From: Kamptonema formosum PCC 10802
GTDB taxonomy: Bacteria; Cyanobacteriota; Cyanobacteriia; Cyanobacteriales; Oscillatoriaceae
NCBI RefSeq assembly: GCF_000332335.1
Contig: NZ_KB235948.1
Location: 4,758,635-4,822,634 of the forward strand
Reading direction: 5' to 3'
Length of the DNA stretch: 64,000 nt
The position numbers were made by a program, and so were the translations under genes. Positions within the stretch are counted from its first letter, which is position 1; the number at the start of each line of letters is the position of its first letter. The notes under the pieces were generated by a model. It was not told where the DNA came from and searched no databases. It saw only the letters and a program-made list of their open reading frames with translations. Shown here piece by piece: positions 33,009-42,810 of the stretch.

Positions 33009-33093
33009 CAGCTGTTAGGCTTTTAATCTTCCTGTCTGCCCTTTGGAGGCAGAGCCTCCAGGACAGCGTTTCCAGCCTGAGGCTGGAAACGAG
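33009..33093 (-). repeat. ~86 bp MITE-like element, inverted copy
   Basis: Reverse complement of the element at 14095-14180: CAGCTGTTAGGCTTTTAA, then GGAGGCAGAGCCTCC and CGTTTCCAGCCTGAGGCTGGAAACG. It lies 150 bases downstream of psaL, reading the psaL strand, and could serve as a transcript end. Confidence 0.8.
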
Positions 33094-33237
33094 AAATTTC
33101 CCTCTAAAGACAGATGCCACCGGCACCCCAAAACTGCAACATAAAACCCGCCCCTGCAACTCATAAATCGCAGAGACGGGCTTTATAAAAACTCGCGGGG
33201 CAAAAAGCTCAAATTCTCAATCCGCCCCCACCGGCAC

Positions 33238-33744
33238 TTAGCCGACTAGATTGCCGAAAGTTTGAAACACTCCCGACTGGAAAATCAGATAGAGGATATA
33301 AGCGAAAGCCGCACCGCCAATTCCACCGACGAGAAAACCGCCAGAAAATTCGCTCCAGCCTTCATCTGTGCCCAAGCCTTCCGGGGGATTGGGCGTCGTA
33401 ATTGTCGCCACCGGCTTTTGCACGCCCACACTCCCGTACAGCGACAGGCACAGGGTCAAAATCACCACTAAAATTACAGCTTCAATCAACCCAACCACAT
33501 CGGCCACCGGAGTGTTGCGGAACTGGCTCGTCCAGGCGAACGGGCCAAATAGCAAATAGCCGTGCGCCATCCCGACTTCTAAACCGCGACGGAAGGGAGA
33601 CAGCCCTTTCCGGTACGCCGGCAGATTGTTAATCAAAGTCTTGGTGAAATCAGAAGCGCTCACCGGCGTGGCCAAATTGCCAATTTGCGGGTCGCCGGCT
33701 GCGGAAACCACTTCCCGATTCCTGGGATCTGCTGTTGCTGCCAT
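33238..33744 (-). CDS. psaL: Photosystem I reaction center subunit XI
   Basis: A 168-residue thylakoid membrane protein that organises photosystem I trimers or tetramers. FRRGLEVGMAHGYLLFGPF is the family signature, followed by two hydrophobic helices (VVGLIEAVILVVILTLCLSLYG and the C-terminal VGGIGGAAFAYILYLIF). Length and topology are normal. psaJ and psaF lie upstream on the same strand, about 300 bases away. No psaI is seen in either flank. Confidence 0.95.
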   Translation of the reverse strand: MAATADPRNREVVSAAGDPQIGNLATPVSASDFTKTLINNLPAYRKGLSPFRRGLEVGMAHGYLLFGPFAWTSQFRNTPVADVVGLIEAVILVVILTLCLSLYGSVGVQKPVATITTPNPPEGLGTDEGWSEFSGGFLVGGIGGAAFAYILYLIFQSGVFQTFGNLVG

Positions 33745-34041
33745 GCTTTCTCCGTATTTATATAACGTTGTTGCAATATTTTAAGCTAAAAACCGGTTTC
33801 CCTGGCAGAATCTCTCAGAAATTTATAAAACTTAATTTTTCTCCGCCGGCACGGCTTCTCTAATTATGAAACCCGCGATCCGTGCGTGCCCTGCGGTCAC
33901 GATGGGGGCGCTGGCACCCCCGCACGCGACTGCGCCTCACGACCGCGAGTTTCCGTGCTTCGTCAGGGGTCATATGCCGGCGGGCAAAAACCGCCAGCAC
34001 CTGACAAATGATCCAGTACAGATGACAGGGGACTGAGCCCT
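33745..34041. other. psaJ-psaL intergenic region
   Basis: About 297 bases without a reading frame resembling psaI or another PSI subunit. It contains a G/C-rich palindromic area near 33870-33955 (AAACCCGCGATCC and ACGACCGCGAGTTTC). Confidence 0.45.
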
Positions 34042-34170
34042 TTACTGCATGGGGTGGAAAAGAAGGTCGGGGTAAAAGCGGTTGATTTCAATCAAAAGCC
34101 CAGCTGTGAAGCTCAGCCAAACTGCAGCCAGCACCGGCGCAGAGGAAAGAAAGCGCTGCAAGTCTTTCAT
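34042..34170 (-). CDS. psaJ: Photosystem I subunit IX
   Basis: A 42-residue protein with one membrane helix, reading [20 protein letters not shown] at its start and [14 protein letters not shown] at its end, the PsaJ signature (the NRFYPD motif binds chlorophyll near PsaF). It lies 40 bases after psaF on the same strand; GGAG lies about 10 bases before its ATG. Small but confidently recognised. Confidence 0.93.
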   Translation of the reverse strand: MKDLQRFLSSAPVLAAVWLSFTAGLLIEINRFYPDLLFHPMQ

Positions 34171-34210
34171 GGGGGGATTCTCCTAAAAACGGTTAGCAAC
34201 TCAAAATGGA

Positions 34211-34705
34211 CTAGCGTGGGGACACGGGGATTTCATCGTCTTTGGCATACAGTTCGCCGCTGAGGGCGTCTTTGACTGCAGCGAGTGGCCAAGCAAAGCC
34301 GGTGAGCATTAACCCAACGGCCTTGGGCACATCGATGATGATTTCTTTCTCTTCGGGGTTCTCACCCTTGCGGATATCGATCAGATAGGCCCGACCGACC
34401 CAGCCAATCCAGCCAGCAATGTACAGAAACAGAATGCCAGGAATAATAAAGTCTCCCGCATGGCTCCACCGGCCATCAGCAATCAGGTGGGGCAGCCCCT
34501 CAGGACCGCACAGCGCTTGCGAGTAGCGCTCAAATCGCTTTTTCCCTGATTCGGGGTCAGCGGTGGTATTGCGAGCGTATTCAGCCCGTTGCTGGAAAGC
34601 CGGCGATTCGCTGCACGGCACTAGGCCCGCCACATCTGCCGAGGCGGCTGGGACAGCACAGATCCAAACACTAATGGCCATAATCAGACCCAACAATCGT
34701 CGCAT
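34211..34705 (-). CDS. psaF: Photosystem I subunit III (plastocyanin/cytochrome c6 docking)
   Basis: A 164-residue protein. An N-terminal signal peptide ends near AVPAASA, then the lumenal part with [10 protein letters not shown] and [20 protein letters not shown], a membrane helix [20 protein letters not shown] and a C-terminal [19 protein letters not shown] segment. The two lumenal Cys are conserved. It forms an operon with psaJ and is divergent from tsaD, sharing a 163-base intergenic region. Confidence 0.95.
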   Translation of the reverse strand: MRRLLGLIMAISVWICAVPAASADVAGLVPCSESPAFQQRAEYARNTTADPESGKKRFERYSQALCGPEGLPHLIADGRWSHAGDFIIPGILFLYIAGWIGWVGRAYLIDIRKGENPEEKEIIIDVPKAVGLMLTGFAWPLAAVKDALSGELYAKDDEIPVSPR

Positions 34706-34868
34706 CCAATTTTTTCCTTTTGTTACAAAATGTAAATTTTTGTGGACAACCTGCTGAGGTTACTTGTGCAGGCCGGTTGGCGCTGACATGAAAGCAATGA
34801 TACTCCCCTGCGGCCTCTCAGGAAAGTTTAAGCTACTACAAGTACCTATTTCAAAACATTACCAGCCA

Positions 34869-35924
34869 ATGGCAACGGTTTTAGCAATTGAAACAAGTTG
34901 TGACGAAACTGCCGCCGCAATTGTTAAGAATCGTGAAGTCCTCTCCAGCGTCATTGCTTCACAAATTGCAACACACCGGCAGTACGGCGGCGTAGTGCCG
35001 GAGGTGGCGTCGCGCCAGCACGTGGAAACCGTCAATGACGCCATTGCCCGAGCCCTGCAAGAGTCCAGCCTCAGCTGGGCCGACATTGATGGCGTCGCCG
35101 CCACCTGCGCCCCCGGTCTGGTCGGTGCCCTATTAGTCGGGCTCACCGCCGCCAAAACCCTGGCCACCGTCCGCAACAAACCCTTCCTCGGCGTCCATCA
35201 CCTAGAAGGCCACATCTACGCCACCTACCTCAGCGAGCCCTCCTTGCAGCCGCCCTTTCTCTGCCTGCTCGTTTCAGGCGGCCACACCAGCTTGATTCAT
35301 GTCAGAGATTGCGGGATCTACGAAACCCTCGGCCAAACCCGCGATGACGCCGCCGGCGAAGCCTTCGATAAAGTCGCCCGGCTGCTCGGGCTGGGCTATC
35401 CGGGGGGGCCGGCCATTGACCGGCTGGCCCAAAGCGGCAATCCCCAAGCCTTTCCCCTGCCCGAAGGCAATATTTCCCTGCCAGCCGGCGGCTATCACCC
35501 CTACGACTCCAGTTTTAGCGGCTTGAAAACAGCAGTGCTGCGCCTGGTGCAAAAGCTGCAGCAACAGAGCGACAGCCTGCCGGTGAGCGACATCGCCGCC
35601 AGCTTTCAGGACACCGTGGCCCGCTCCCTGACCCGGCGCGCCATTGCCTGCGCCCTGGACTTAGGTCTGGACACCATCGCCGTCGGCGGTGGGGTTGCCG
35701 CCAACAGCGGACTGAGAAAGCACCTGCTTTCCACCGCCACCGGCCACAATCTGCGGGTGCTGTTTCCGCCCCTAAAATTCTGCACCGACAACGCCGCCAT
35801 GATCGCCTGCGCTGCAGCCGATCACCTGAATCGGGGCCACACTTCCCCCCTGACCCTGGGCGGACAGTCCCGGCTGGCCATCACCGGCGTCATGCAGCTT
35901 TATAGCAGCAGTCATATTGGTTAG
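34869..35924 (+). CDS. tsaD: tRNA N6-threonylcarbamoyladenosine synthase subunit TsaD
   Basis: A 351-residue Kae1/TsaD/Gcp protein that transfers threonylcarbamoyl to A37 of ANN-decoding tRNAs. It opens [16 protein letters not shown]. The [18 protein letters not shown] block carries conserved His, [12 protein letters not shown] holds the metal-ligand His pair, and [12 protein letters not shown] and [13 protein letters not shown] are the nucleotide-binding motifs. ATG 34869 is the family start. In-frame sequence to 34764 is not used. Confidence 0.95.
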   Translation: MATVLAIETSCDETAAAIVKNREVLSSVIASQIATHRQYGGVVPEVASRQHVETVNDAIARALQESSLSWADIDGVAATCAPGLVGALLVGLTAAKTLATVRNKPFLGVHHLEGHIYATYLSEPSLQPPFLCLLVSGGHTSLIHVRDCGIYETLGQTRDDAAGEAFDKVARLLGLGYPGGPAIDRLAQSGNPQAFPLPEGNISLPAGGYHPYDSSFSGLKTAVLRLVQKLQQQSDSLPVSDIAASFQDTVARSLTRRAIACALDLGLDTIAVGGGVAANSGLRKHLLSTATGHNLRVLFPPLKFCTDNAAMIACAAADHLNRGHTSPLTLGGQSRLAITGVMQLYSSSHIG

Positions 35925-35934
35925 GGCACGGAGG

Positions 35935-36370
35935 GAGCGCCTGCTCTACGTCGGGACAAGGTAGGATAGGCGATCATTCCGACGAGCGTGTCCGAACCTA
36001 AGTGACTATTGCTCTCCCGGTGACGCTCAATCAGGGTGCGGATTTGAGCGGCGACGGCCTCCGGCTGCTCCACGATCGCCTTCCGCCGTCGGGAATTTCA
36101 ATCACATTGTCCCCATCCCCTGGAAACAGCGGGTGAGAGCTTGCCAGGTGGCGCACATATTTCGGCTCCATCATCGAGTCCCGAGCGCCGGCAATAAAAT
36201 AAACCGGCTGCTTGACTTTCGAGACAACTTGCGGTATAATGTTAATCTTCTCTTCTGTAGTGGAATCGAGCAGCGCCCCCAAAGCCGCCTCCGGGTGAGG
36301 CATAACGAAATCTGCCAGACGCTGCCGGCCCCTAGAGCGCCAACCGGCCAATTCAACAGCGTCGCGACTG
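35935..36370 (-). pseudogene. Alpha/beta hydrolase, N-terminally lost and frameshifted
   Basis: On the minus strand a fragment opens DAVELAGWRSRGRQRLADF, then PQVVSKVKQPVYFIAGARDS (the beta-strand before the acid residue) and NVIEIPDGG. Near 36087 the frame shifts and continues AIVEQPEAVAAQIRTLIERH. The catalytic His region (expected CGH after IPD) is deleted. The nucleophile half is missing: upstream the sequence turns into the palindromic repeat at 36371. It is dead or a fragment. Confidence 0.7.
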
Positions 36371-36403
36371 AGAAACCCGGTTTCTTAAAGAAACCGGGTT
36401 TCT
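36371..36403. repeat. AGAAACCCGGTTTCTT palindrome
   Basis: Perfect palindrome AGAAACCCGGTTTCTTAAAGAAACCGGGTTTCT. It sits at the break of the hydrolase pseudogene and 14 bases after the next gene's stop, so it could also be a terminator. Confidence 0.85.
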
Positions 36404-36417
36404 GGGGCGTTCAGCCC

Positions 36418-37143
36418 CTAAAAACGCCGGCCTAGCAATCTCTGGCGCACGCTTTCGGCAATTTTGTGGCCCAGGTAATCGGGAATCAAGCTCTCGTTCG
36501 GGCCCAAGAGATAGAGAATCAAGCGGGTGCGCCCGCGCCAGACGAGCAAGTTGGCGTTCACCACCAGCAAGTCTTCTTGCCAGATGGCGTACATCACCTT
36601 GTAGAACAGTCCGGGCTGGTTATCCGCTTCTATCAGCAGCGCCGGCAGGTGGAAGACGGGATCGACGTAGAATTCAGTTTCCACGTCCTCGAGGCCAGCG
36701 TCGAGGTTGAATTCCACCGCCAGCATTTCTTCGACTTCAAAGTGCCCCGCCAGAGCCTCCCGAATCGCCCTGCAGACGTTTTCTGCAGTCTTGTCCGTCA
36801 GCGCTTTGCCCCCGCGAGACACCACCAGTTTGATAAACACCAGCATCGGCGGGCATATCTGGCCATACAGGCTGAGGCTGTGGATGGTCAGCCCGTAGGC
36901 AGCCAGGACGCCAAAAATGTCGCTCAGCAGGAACGACTGGTTGCGGTATGCAAAATGCAGGGCGCTTTTGTTGCCTTCCGGTTTCAGCTCAATCACGGCT
37001 TGCCGCTTTTTGTAAAGCTGGTAGGCGAGCTTCAGGTTTTGCAGTTGAATTTCACTGCTGACAAATTGCTCGTAGAACTGGGGAAACGCCCGGTTAAAGC
37101 GCTTGAGCAGTTCAAGTGTAGATGATTTTAAACCTGGAGCCAT
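36418..37143 (-). CDS. ACT-domain-type regulatory protein
   Basis: A 241-residue protein. The central region (LSDIFGVLAAYGLTIHSLSLYGQ, about 82-104) and the C-terminal region (LIEADNQPGLFYKVMYAIWQ) look like two ACT domains, as in GlnD-like or ACT-repeat proteins that bind amino acids. No enzyme motif is seen. ATG 37143 is chosen by the SSTLELLKRFNRAFPQFYEQF N-terminus. The frame is open further upstream to 37296 without clear coding character. Confidence 0.7.
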   Translation of the reverse strand: MAPGLKSSTLELLKRFNRAFPQFYEQFVSSEIQLQNLKLAYQLYKKRQAVIELKPEGNKSALHFAYRNQSFLLSDIFGVLAAYGLTIHSLSLYGQICPPMLVFIKLVVSRGGKALTDKTAENVCRAIREALAGHFEVEEMLAVEFNLDAGLEDVETEFYVDPVFHLPALLIEADNQPGLFYKVMYAIWQEDLLVVNANLLVWRGRTRLILYLLGPNESLIPDYLGHKIAESVRQRLLGRRF

Positions 37144-37239
37144 AATCGGGGGGGGAAACTCACTTGCCAGCTCGAATGCACTGGGGAGGACTGCAGCCCA
37201 GTTTCTGCTCAATCCGCACTCGCCCAAATCAGCGACGGA

Positions 37240-37815
37240 CATCACTGCCCTTTTTTGATGGAAAGCTCCCTGCTTTTTTGGGGCGCACCGGCACAATCGC
37301 TATCCCGCTCTGCCGCACCCGCTTTAAGCGGGTGAAGCAGGCTTCCAGCACCTGCGCCGGCCTCTGGTGATGGACAGTTTTCCAGATGGATAGAGGCGTT
37401 TAAGTCTCTGTCAATCTCAAATCCGGACGGTCGCTCTGCTGTAAAGCCCGAGGTCAAGGGGCATTGATTTTTCAGGGTGAGATTGGCAGCATTGAGTGAC
37501 AGGAAATACTGCCACGAAAGCGATCGTAGCCTTTAAACCGTACCGAGTGGGGGCGCGGCACTAAAAGAGCGTTTCCCCGAACGGTTGAACACCATACTGG
37601 CTCCATCCGCTGGACAATTTCTCCATCCAAGGGTCGTGAGGTTTGACGCGGTAAGCCAACAGTTTTTGAGTCCGTTTGCAGATAGCTTCACACAAACATT
37701 GTGCGCCTCACGCCACAGCACCTGCCGGCTGTCCCTCGCGTGTTTGGCCCTGGGAGTGGCCTGCTTGCTATTCTGCTTGAGCTTGTTACGAATCGCTTTC
37801 AGCGCCACACTCCTT
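37240..37815 (-). pseudogene. Degraded IS200/IS605-type TnpB (OrfB) relic
   Basis: Minus-strand segment 37380-37457 reads ERPSGFEIDRDLNASIHLEN, the C-terminal RuvC segment of TnpB (IDRDLNASxNLxN). The rest is broken: 37500-37808 has a frame of low confidence, and stops and shifts prevent one continuous protein. It was a transposon-encoded RNA-guided nuclease family member. The ends of the element and its guide RNA are not identified. Nothing else is recognised in 37144-38479 apart from a TATAAT near 38211. Confidence 0.5.
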
Positions 37816-38479
37816 CAAGTCGCTACAATTAGGCCGCATGGCTTGAGCGAGCCGCTCTCACCAATTCTCCTGAACAACAGCCGCACTGACCCCTTTTCCC
37901 ATTCTAGGGCTGGATGGCTCTCACAGGTTCATAACTTTGGCGGGCCCTCCGAGGTCGCGCCCGGGCTGTCCCGCCACGGCACCCCTGAGCAAAAACACTC
38001 AAGTCTGGCGCTCCGGGGGGAATTCAACTGCCAGGGGGCGATGCGAACCGGCGGCCAACAGGTTTAGCGCCACTGTGGACTTTCTGCGGCCCGTATCTGG
38101 GAAGGTGCTATTATCTACAGGTGGCGCTAAAGTTTGGTGGCGTGAATCCCTCGGTCGGGACTGACACAAATAAATGCCTGCGGGCTTTTAGGTGCACACA
38201 ACATCCTGATATAATGTTTTCAATACTACGTGGGGACTCTCGCGTTCCCCTCACCTCTAGAACGCGTCCGTCGCGTCTCTTGACGGTGCGGTAAATTCCC
38301 TCTCGCTGAATCAACAGCGGTCTTTTGACAGCACGTGTAGCCTGATTGGCTGCCGTGGTGTGCCGGGAAATAGGGAGCTGCTCTTATGCAGCCCCTACCA
38401 GATATTCCCGTCCTCTGCGCCTGAAGAATTCCCCGCGCTTCCCGCCGGGGGCAAGTCTCAATACCTTAAAGTCGCCGGC

Positions 38480-39031
38480 ATGGGTTTTTGGAAAAACTTA
38501 TTTAGCGGTTCTGACGCCTCTTCTGCCCCCGATGCAGTCCAAACTGAGGATTATGTTGCTGCAGGTGCAGGCGAGCCCGTCCCCCAGATCCTGCGGGATC
38601 GCAACGGCAATCCCTTGCGCATTTATTTCACCACCGACCGGGACATTGACCTCTACGAACTCGAAGAACTCTGCGATGCTGTGGGGTGGTCGCGGCGTCC
38701 GCTGCGGAAGGTCAGAAAAGCCATTCAGTACAGTTTTCTCGTGGTTTCGATGTGGGAGCAGCGAGGGGCCAAACGCCGTCTGATTGGCTTCGCCCGCGCT
38801 ACCTCAGACCATGCCTTTAATGCCACCCTCTGGGATGTGGTGGTTCACCCTGACTGTCAGGGCAAAGGCTTGGGCAAGGCGATGATGAAGTTCCTAATCA
38901 AGAAACTTCGCAGTGAGGATATCAGCAACATTACGCTGTTCGCCGACCCCCACGTCGTGGATTTTTACCGAAATTTAGGCTTTATGCCTGACCCTGAGGG
39001 GATTAAAGGCATGTTTTGGTATCCAGAATAG
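38480..39031 (+). CDS. GNAT family N-acetyltransferase
   Basis: A 183-residue protein whose C-terminal 130 residues are a GNAT domain. [17 protein letters not shown] and [20 protein letters not shown] hold the acetyl-CoA loop (QGKGLGK), followed by [13 protein letters not shown]. It resembles the cyanobacterial and chloroplast GNATs. The N-terminal ~45 residues are variable. ATG 38480 is selected because the sequence before it is repeat-like. Substrate is unknown. Confidence 0.88.
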   Translation: MGFWKNLFSGSDASSAPDAVQTEDYVAAGAGEPVPQILRDRNGNPLRIYFTTDRDIDLYELEELCDAVGWSRRPLRKVRKAIQYSFLVVSMWEQRGAKRRLIGFARATSDHAFNATLWDVVVHPDCQGKGLGKAMMKFLIKKLRSEDISNITLFADPHVVDFYRNLGFMPDPEGIKGMFWYPE

Positions 39032-39083
39032 GGCCAGGGGCTAGCCGTACAGTGCGCAAGGGACGCGCACCGCACTGGCCCGT

Positions 39084-39806
39084 TTAATGCTTTGGCCACT
39101 CGGTAGGGCGCGTCTGGGGTGCCGGACGCGCCGGTGGGGGGACAGCCGGCTGCGCCTCGGGCTGGCGCAACGCTGCCGACTCCTGGTGCAGCTGCTGCCG
39201 GCCATTTTGGATCACGCGCATCATTTCGCCCAGCTGCAGCTCGATATTTCTCAGCACCCGATCGGCGTAGTCGTCCGCACCGGCATGAATCTCTTGGCAC
39301 TCCGCCATCGCCCGCTTCCGCATCTCCTCGATTTCCTGTCCGGCTTGCCGGCGCACCCGCTCAATTTCAGCGATCGTCTCCTCTCGGACTAGCTCGCACT
39401 CTTGCTGCACCTGCTGCCGGATTTGCTCCGCTTCCTGCTTGGCCTGCCGGAGCAGCCCCATTTCATCCAGAATCTGAGCGGCTTCCTGCTCAGCTGCCGC
39501 CAGGATTTCCTGCGCGTACCGCTCCGCCTGCCCCAGAATTTCCTCTCGGCGGCGCATAATTTCTTCCGCCTCCAGATAAGCTGCGGGCAAGTTCAGGCGC
39601 ACCAGATCCAGCTGGTCGAGCACAATTTCTTCATCAATGAGAGTGCGTCGCGTCAGCGGGATGCGGGGGCTGTCGAGAATCATCTCCTCGAGCCGGTTGA
39701 GCTCCCGCTGGATATCTATGCCTCCGGGTCCACTCGGTCGTGATTCATCCTGAGGGCTGCTTCCTGTGAGGTCGGGATCGATCCGGGATGTGTCCTGGCG
39801 TAACAT
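39084..39806 (-). CDS. Coiled-coil protein (DivIVA/ATP-synthase-b-like)
   Basis: A 240-residue protein. After a variable N-terminus comes [20 protein letters not shown], then a long coiled coil from about residue 80 to 190 rich in Glu, Arg and Gln ([40 protein letters not shown]), ending in a Pro/Ala tail. It resembles cyanobacterial proteins annotated DivIVA-domain. The ATG at 39806 makes it overlap coaD by 91 bases; a later Met (39683) is possible but cuts conserved sequence. Confidence 0.75.
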   Translation of the reverse strand: MLRQDTSRIDPDLTGSSPQDESRPSGPGGIDIQRELNRLEEMILDSPRIPLTRRTLIDEEIVLDQLDLVRLNLPAAYLEAEEIMRRREEILGQAERYAQEILAAAEQEAAQILDEMGLLRQAKQEAEQIRQQVQQECELVREETIAEIERVRRQAGQEIEEMRKRAMAECQEIHAGADDYADRVLRNIELQLGEMMRVIQNGRQQLHQESAALRQPEAQPAVPPPARPAPQTRPTEWPKH

Positions 39807-40267
39807 CGGGCAATCTCTAGGGCAACATGTTTGGGGACTAGATGATCGACAGAGCCACCAAATCTGGCGATCTCTTTCACTACACTACTACTTAAGAAAC
39901 TGTACTCGTTAGAGGTGGCGAGAAAAACTGTCTCTATTTGCTCGTAGAGCGTGTTATTGGTGTGCGCCATCTGTAGCTCCATTTCAAAGTCTGAAAGGAC
40001 GCGCAGCCCCCTGAGCAGCACTGTAGCTTCTCGCATTCTGGCATAGTTTACCGTCAGCCCTTCAAAACTGTCCACTTCTATGTTGGGCAGGTGTTGCGTG
40101 GACAGGCGAATCTGGCTGACGCGCTCAGCTATGGTGAACAGCGGCGTTTTGTTGGGATTGCGCACAACCGCCACGATCACGCTCTCGAACAGCTTGCAGC
40201 CACGCTCAATGATGTCGAGGTGACCGAAGGTAATGGGATCGAAGCTGCCCGGATAAATGGCGATCAC
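39716..40267 (-). CDS. coaD: Phosphopantetheine adenylyltransferase
   Basis: A 183-residue enzyme that makes dephospho-CoA from 4'-phosphopantetheine and [21 protein letters not shown] carries the HxGH-type nucleotide site, [19 protein letters not shown] is the family core, and [21 protein letters not shown] is the C-terminal signature. The start is GTG at 40267. The ~20-residue extension beyond the family's usual end comes from overlap with the next gene. Confidence 0.93.
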   Translation of the reverse strand: MIAIYPGSFDPITFGHLDIIERGCKLFESVIVAVVRNPNKTPLFTIAERVSQIRLSTQHLPNIEVDSFEGLTVNYARMREATVLLRGLRVLSDFEMELQMAHTNNTLYEQIETVFLATSNEYSFLSSSVVKEIARFGGSVDHLVPKHVALEIARCYARTHPGSIPTSQEAALRMNHDRVDPEA

Positions 40268-40712
40268 TCGGTTTGGGGTTGGAGTTGTTGGTGTTCCTGA
40301 TACATTTTCTCTCTCAGATTACTGCGAAACTGCACGAATACGCTTTCCCCTTGGCTTGCGAGCCAGGCAAGGCGCAGCGATCGTCCGCCCAGGGGCAATG
40401 GCTCCCCTTACGCGCCTATAACGGATATAACGGATGCAGGAGCCCTGATTCGGTAGCGGATGTAACGGACGCCCTTTTCTGGCGGGAGCGAGGGCAGGGG
40501 GCGTTCTGGCGCTCGGGCAGGCCGCCCGGACAGGCTGGGGCGCTCTCGCCAAAGCTCCGTGCCGGTGCCGGCCCCCCAAATTGTACCACCCTCCGCGCTC
40601 CTGCCAAAACACTTCCAGTTTGCCTCTCACGACGGCTGTCTCTGACTGTCCGCAACCGGCACCCCGGGTTTGCTGCCGGTGCGGTGCGCTCTCAAACTCG
40701 CCTTACAGGTTT

Positions 40713-41690
40713 ATGCACCCATTTTTCAATATCGCAGACTGGCGCAAGCAAATCAAAAACGCCCTCTCCCGCTGCCTAATTCTCGGAACCGCTGTTTCTG
40801 CGCTCTTTTCTCTGACCGGCTATCTGGGCGGCTATCACCTCTATCTTGAACTGACCAGCCATTTCAAATTACAATATCTAGCCACCTGCTGCTTGGCCTT
40901 AATTTTCTTTTCTTTTACCCGCAAAAAAGTGTGGTGTCTTGTCAGTCTCTTCTGCATCGCTCTCAATCTTGCTGCCATCGTCCCCTGGTACATCCCCCAG
41001 CCCAAGAGTGCCGGCACTCCTGCGGGACTGGAGCTGCGGTTTTTCCTGGCCAATGTCCTGACTTCCAACCGGCGCTATCAGGACGTTCTCTCCCTCATCC
41101 AAGAAGAAAAACCTGAGATCGCTGTGTTTTTAGAAGTCAATGAGACTTGGGCAAAAAGACTGGACCCGCTTCGGGATATTCTCCCCTATTCTTTAGTATA
41201 CCCTCGGGAAGACAATTTTGGAATAGCCCTTTATAGCTCTCTGCCTCTCCAGAACAAGACTGTCCAGCTGTTCCGAAATGAAATTCCCAGTTTGTCTGCC
41301 AGTGTCACCTGGCAAGGAAAAGTTATTTCAATTCTCGCCACGCATCCGCTTCCTCCCATCAGTCAAGGCTACTTTGAGTGGCGCAACAGCCAGATCAAAG
41401 AACTCAGCCAGTACCTCCAGCAGCTAAAAACCCCAAAGGTTGTGCTTGGAGATTTGAACATGACCGTCTGGTCGCCCTATTATAAAAGCTTTGTCGAAAA
41501 AACCAAACTTCACAACAGCCGCACCGGCTTTGGCATCCTGCCCACCTGGCCCGCTCAATCCCCCTTGCTGTTGATTCCGCTGGATCACTGTTTGGTCAGT
41601 GAGGGAATTCAAGTGTTGCATACCCGGACAGGTCGGAATGTTGGTTCAGATCACCTGCCGCTGATAACAGATACAGTCATCCTCCAGTAA
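40713..41690 (+). CDS. Endonuclease/exonuclease/phosphatase (EEP) family membrane protein
   Basis: A 325-residue protein with two or three N-terminal membrane segments (SRCLILGTAVSALFSLTGYLGG, LQYLATCCLALIFFSF, SLFCIALNLAAIVPW) followed by an EEP domain. The domain shows LRFFLANVLTSNRRYQDVLS, PEIAVFLEVNETWAKRL, VVLGDLNMTVWSP and GSDHLPLITDTVIL, i.e. the Glu, the GDLN Asp/Asn and the SDH catalytic His. It is likely a membrane-bound phosphodiesterase or nuclease like YafD. The ATG at 40713 is selected by membrane topology. A deleted paralogue follows. Confidence 0.88.
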   Translation: MHPFFNIADWRKQIKNALSRCLILGTAVSALFSLTGYLGGYHLYLELTSHFKLQYLATCCLALIFFSFTRKKVWCLVSLFCIALNLAAIVPWYIPQPKSAGTPAGLELRFFLANVLTSNRRYQDVLSLIQEEKPEIAVFLEVNETWAKRLDPLRDILPYSLVYPREDNFGIALYSSLPLQNKTVQLFRNEIPSLSASVTWQGKVISILATHPLPPISQGYFEWRNSQIKELSQYLQQLKTPKVVLGDLNMTVWSPYYKSFVEKTKLHNSRTGFGILPTWPAQSPLLLIPLDHCLVSEGIQVLHTRTGRNVGSDHLPLITDTVILQ

Positions 41691-41857
41691 AATTTTAGCA
41701 CAATCGCCGGAGCTGTTGCCAGCGGCAAGAACGAGAAAATTGCCGCAACTTTTTCGCAACAGCTTTTCGGCGTCGGCGCAAGATGAAAGGGATGTTTTGG
41801 GCCAGTCAGGCTAAAATAGCAGGGAATATTTTTTCCGAAGGTGAGTCCCAGTTATCT

Positions 41858-42165
41858 ATGTCTGCCCAATTCATACAAGGCTTGCTTGACCGCTTGTTTA
41901 TCCTGCTGGCACTTACAGCTACGCTGCTTTCTCTGACCGGCTACCTGGGAGACGAGCGGGATTTTGCATTGTGCCGACATGGCGGTCAAGGACTGTTCCG
42001 TTTGGATCTCTTCCGATAGATCGCTGTTTGGTGAGTCCAGAGATTAAAGTTGTTAAATTTAGGAAATCTAGGAATAAGGAGTCGGAGCTTTTGCCTGTAA
42101 TTGCACATGCGATCTCCGCTACTAAAGAGCGGGTTTATGATTGTTGTTGGAGCGGTTATACTTGA
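41858..42165 (+). pseudogene. EEP family paralogue with internal deletion
   Basis: The frame starts FIQGLLDRLFILLALTATLL and reaches SLTGYLGDER, matching the membrane start of the preceding gene. After a shift it reads PIDRCLVSPEIKVVKF and ELLPVIAHAIS, matching its C-terminal end (LDHCLVSEGIQVLHT and LPLITDTVI). The middle ~230 residues including the catalytic motifs are missing. Confidence 0.72.
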
Positions 42166-42810
42166 ATTGTGTTAAGGAGTGTTTTAATAAACCGCCATAG
42201 ACGCGCCAGCGGCTTCCCGCAGGGTAGACGCCAAGATCGCCAAGGAAGAGAGAGAGAATTTAAACTCGGGTTTATATGGTGTATATTTCAGGAAGATTTG
42301 GGGGAGCCCCGCCCTACAATTTTTTGCTGTGTGGGGGCGGGGGTGACAGGACAGAGCTGTGTGACTTTAAGTTCGGGTGAGCCGGCACCGGCAACTTTTC
42401 TTTGGGGTCGAACGGGCTACTTCAGCACTTTTACAGGTATAAGATAGAGCCAAGGGAGGTGAGAAGCTGTTAGGCTTTTAATTTGCTTGTCTGCCCAAAG
42501 GAGGCAGAGCCTCCTGGATATCGTTCCTTTGGCAGTCACTTCGGAACTGCGCACACCGCCACCGATGAAAAATCGCTTCGGGTGGCGGACGATCCAGTAG
42601 GGCTAGAGTCCTAGTACGAACCTTTTCAAGTCAGAGCCTGGGAATGGGGGAAAAGAAAAATAAGCCTAATATTCAGAAACCAGGTTTCTTTAATAAACCT
42701 GGTTTCTGGACGCCAAACTGTTAGATGTAATTGTGTCTTGTGAGACCGGCATTTGGCTTGTCCTTTCCTGGCGGTGCGGTAAAAAGCCGGCCCTTGTGGG
42801 GGTCATAGCG
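42166..42810. repeat. Gene-free repeat region
   Basis: Holds an AACCGCCATAGACGCGCC...GACGCCAAGATCGCCAAGG repeat (about 42189-42245), an inverted partial MITE-like element at 42465-42527, a GGCTAGAGTCC-like unit near 42601, and the AGAAACCAGGTTTCTTTAAT palindrome at 42674-42707. No gene. Confidence 0.6.

Noticed and set aside
36466-37125. 219-residue plus-strand frame opposite the ACT protein
   Set aside because: Antisense shadow of the ACT-domain gene, with no start signal and no motif.
37585-38067. 160-residue plus-strand frame in the TnpB relic region
   Set aside because: Low-complexity leucine-rich stretch without family pattern; antisense to broken transposon DNA.
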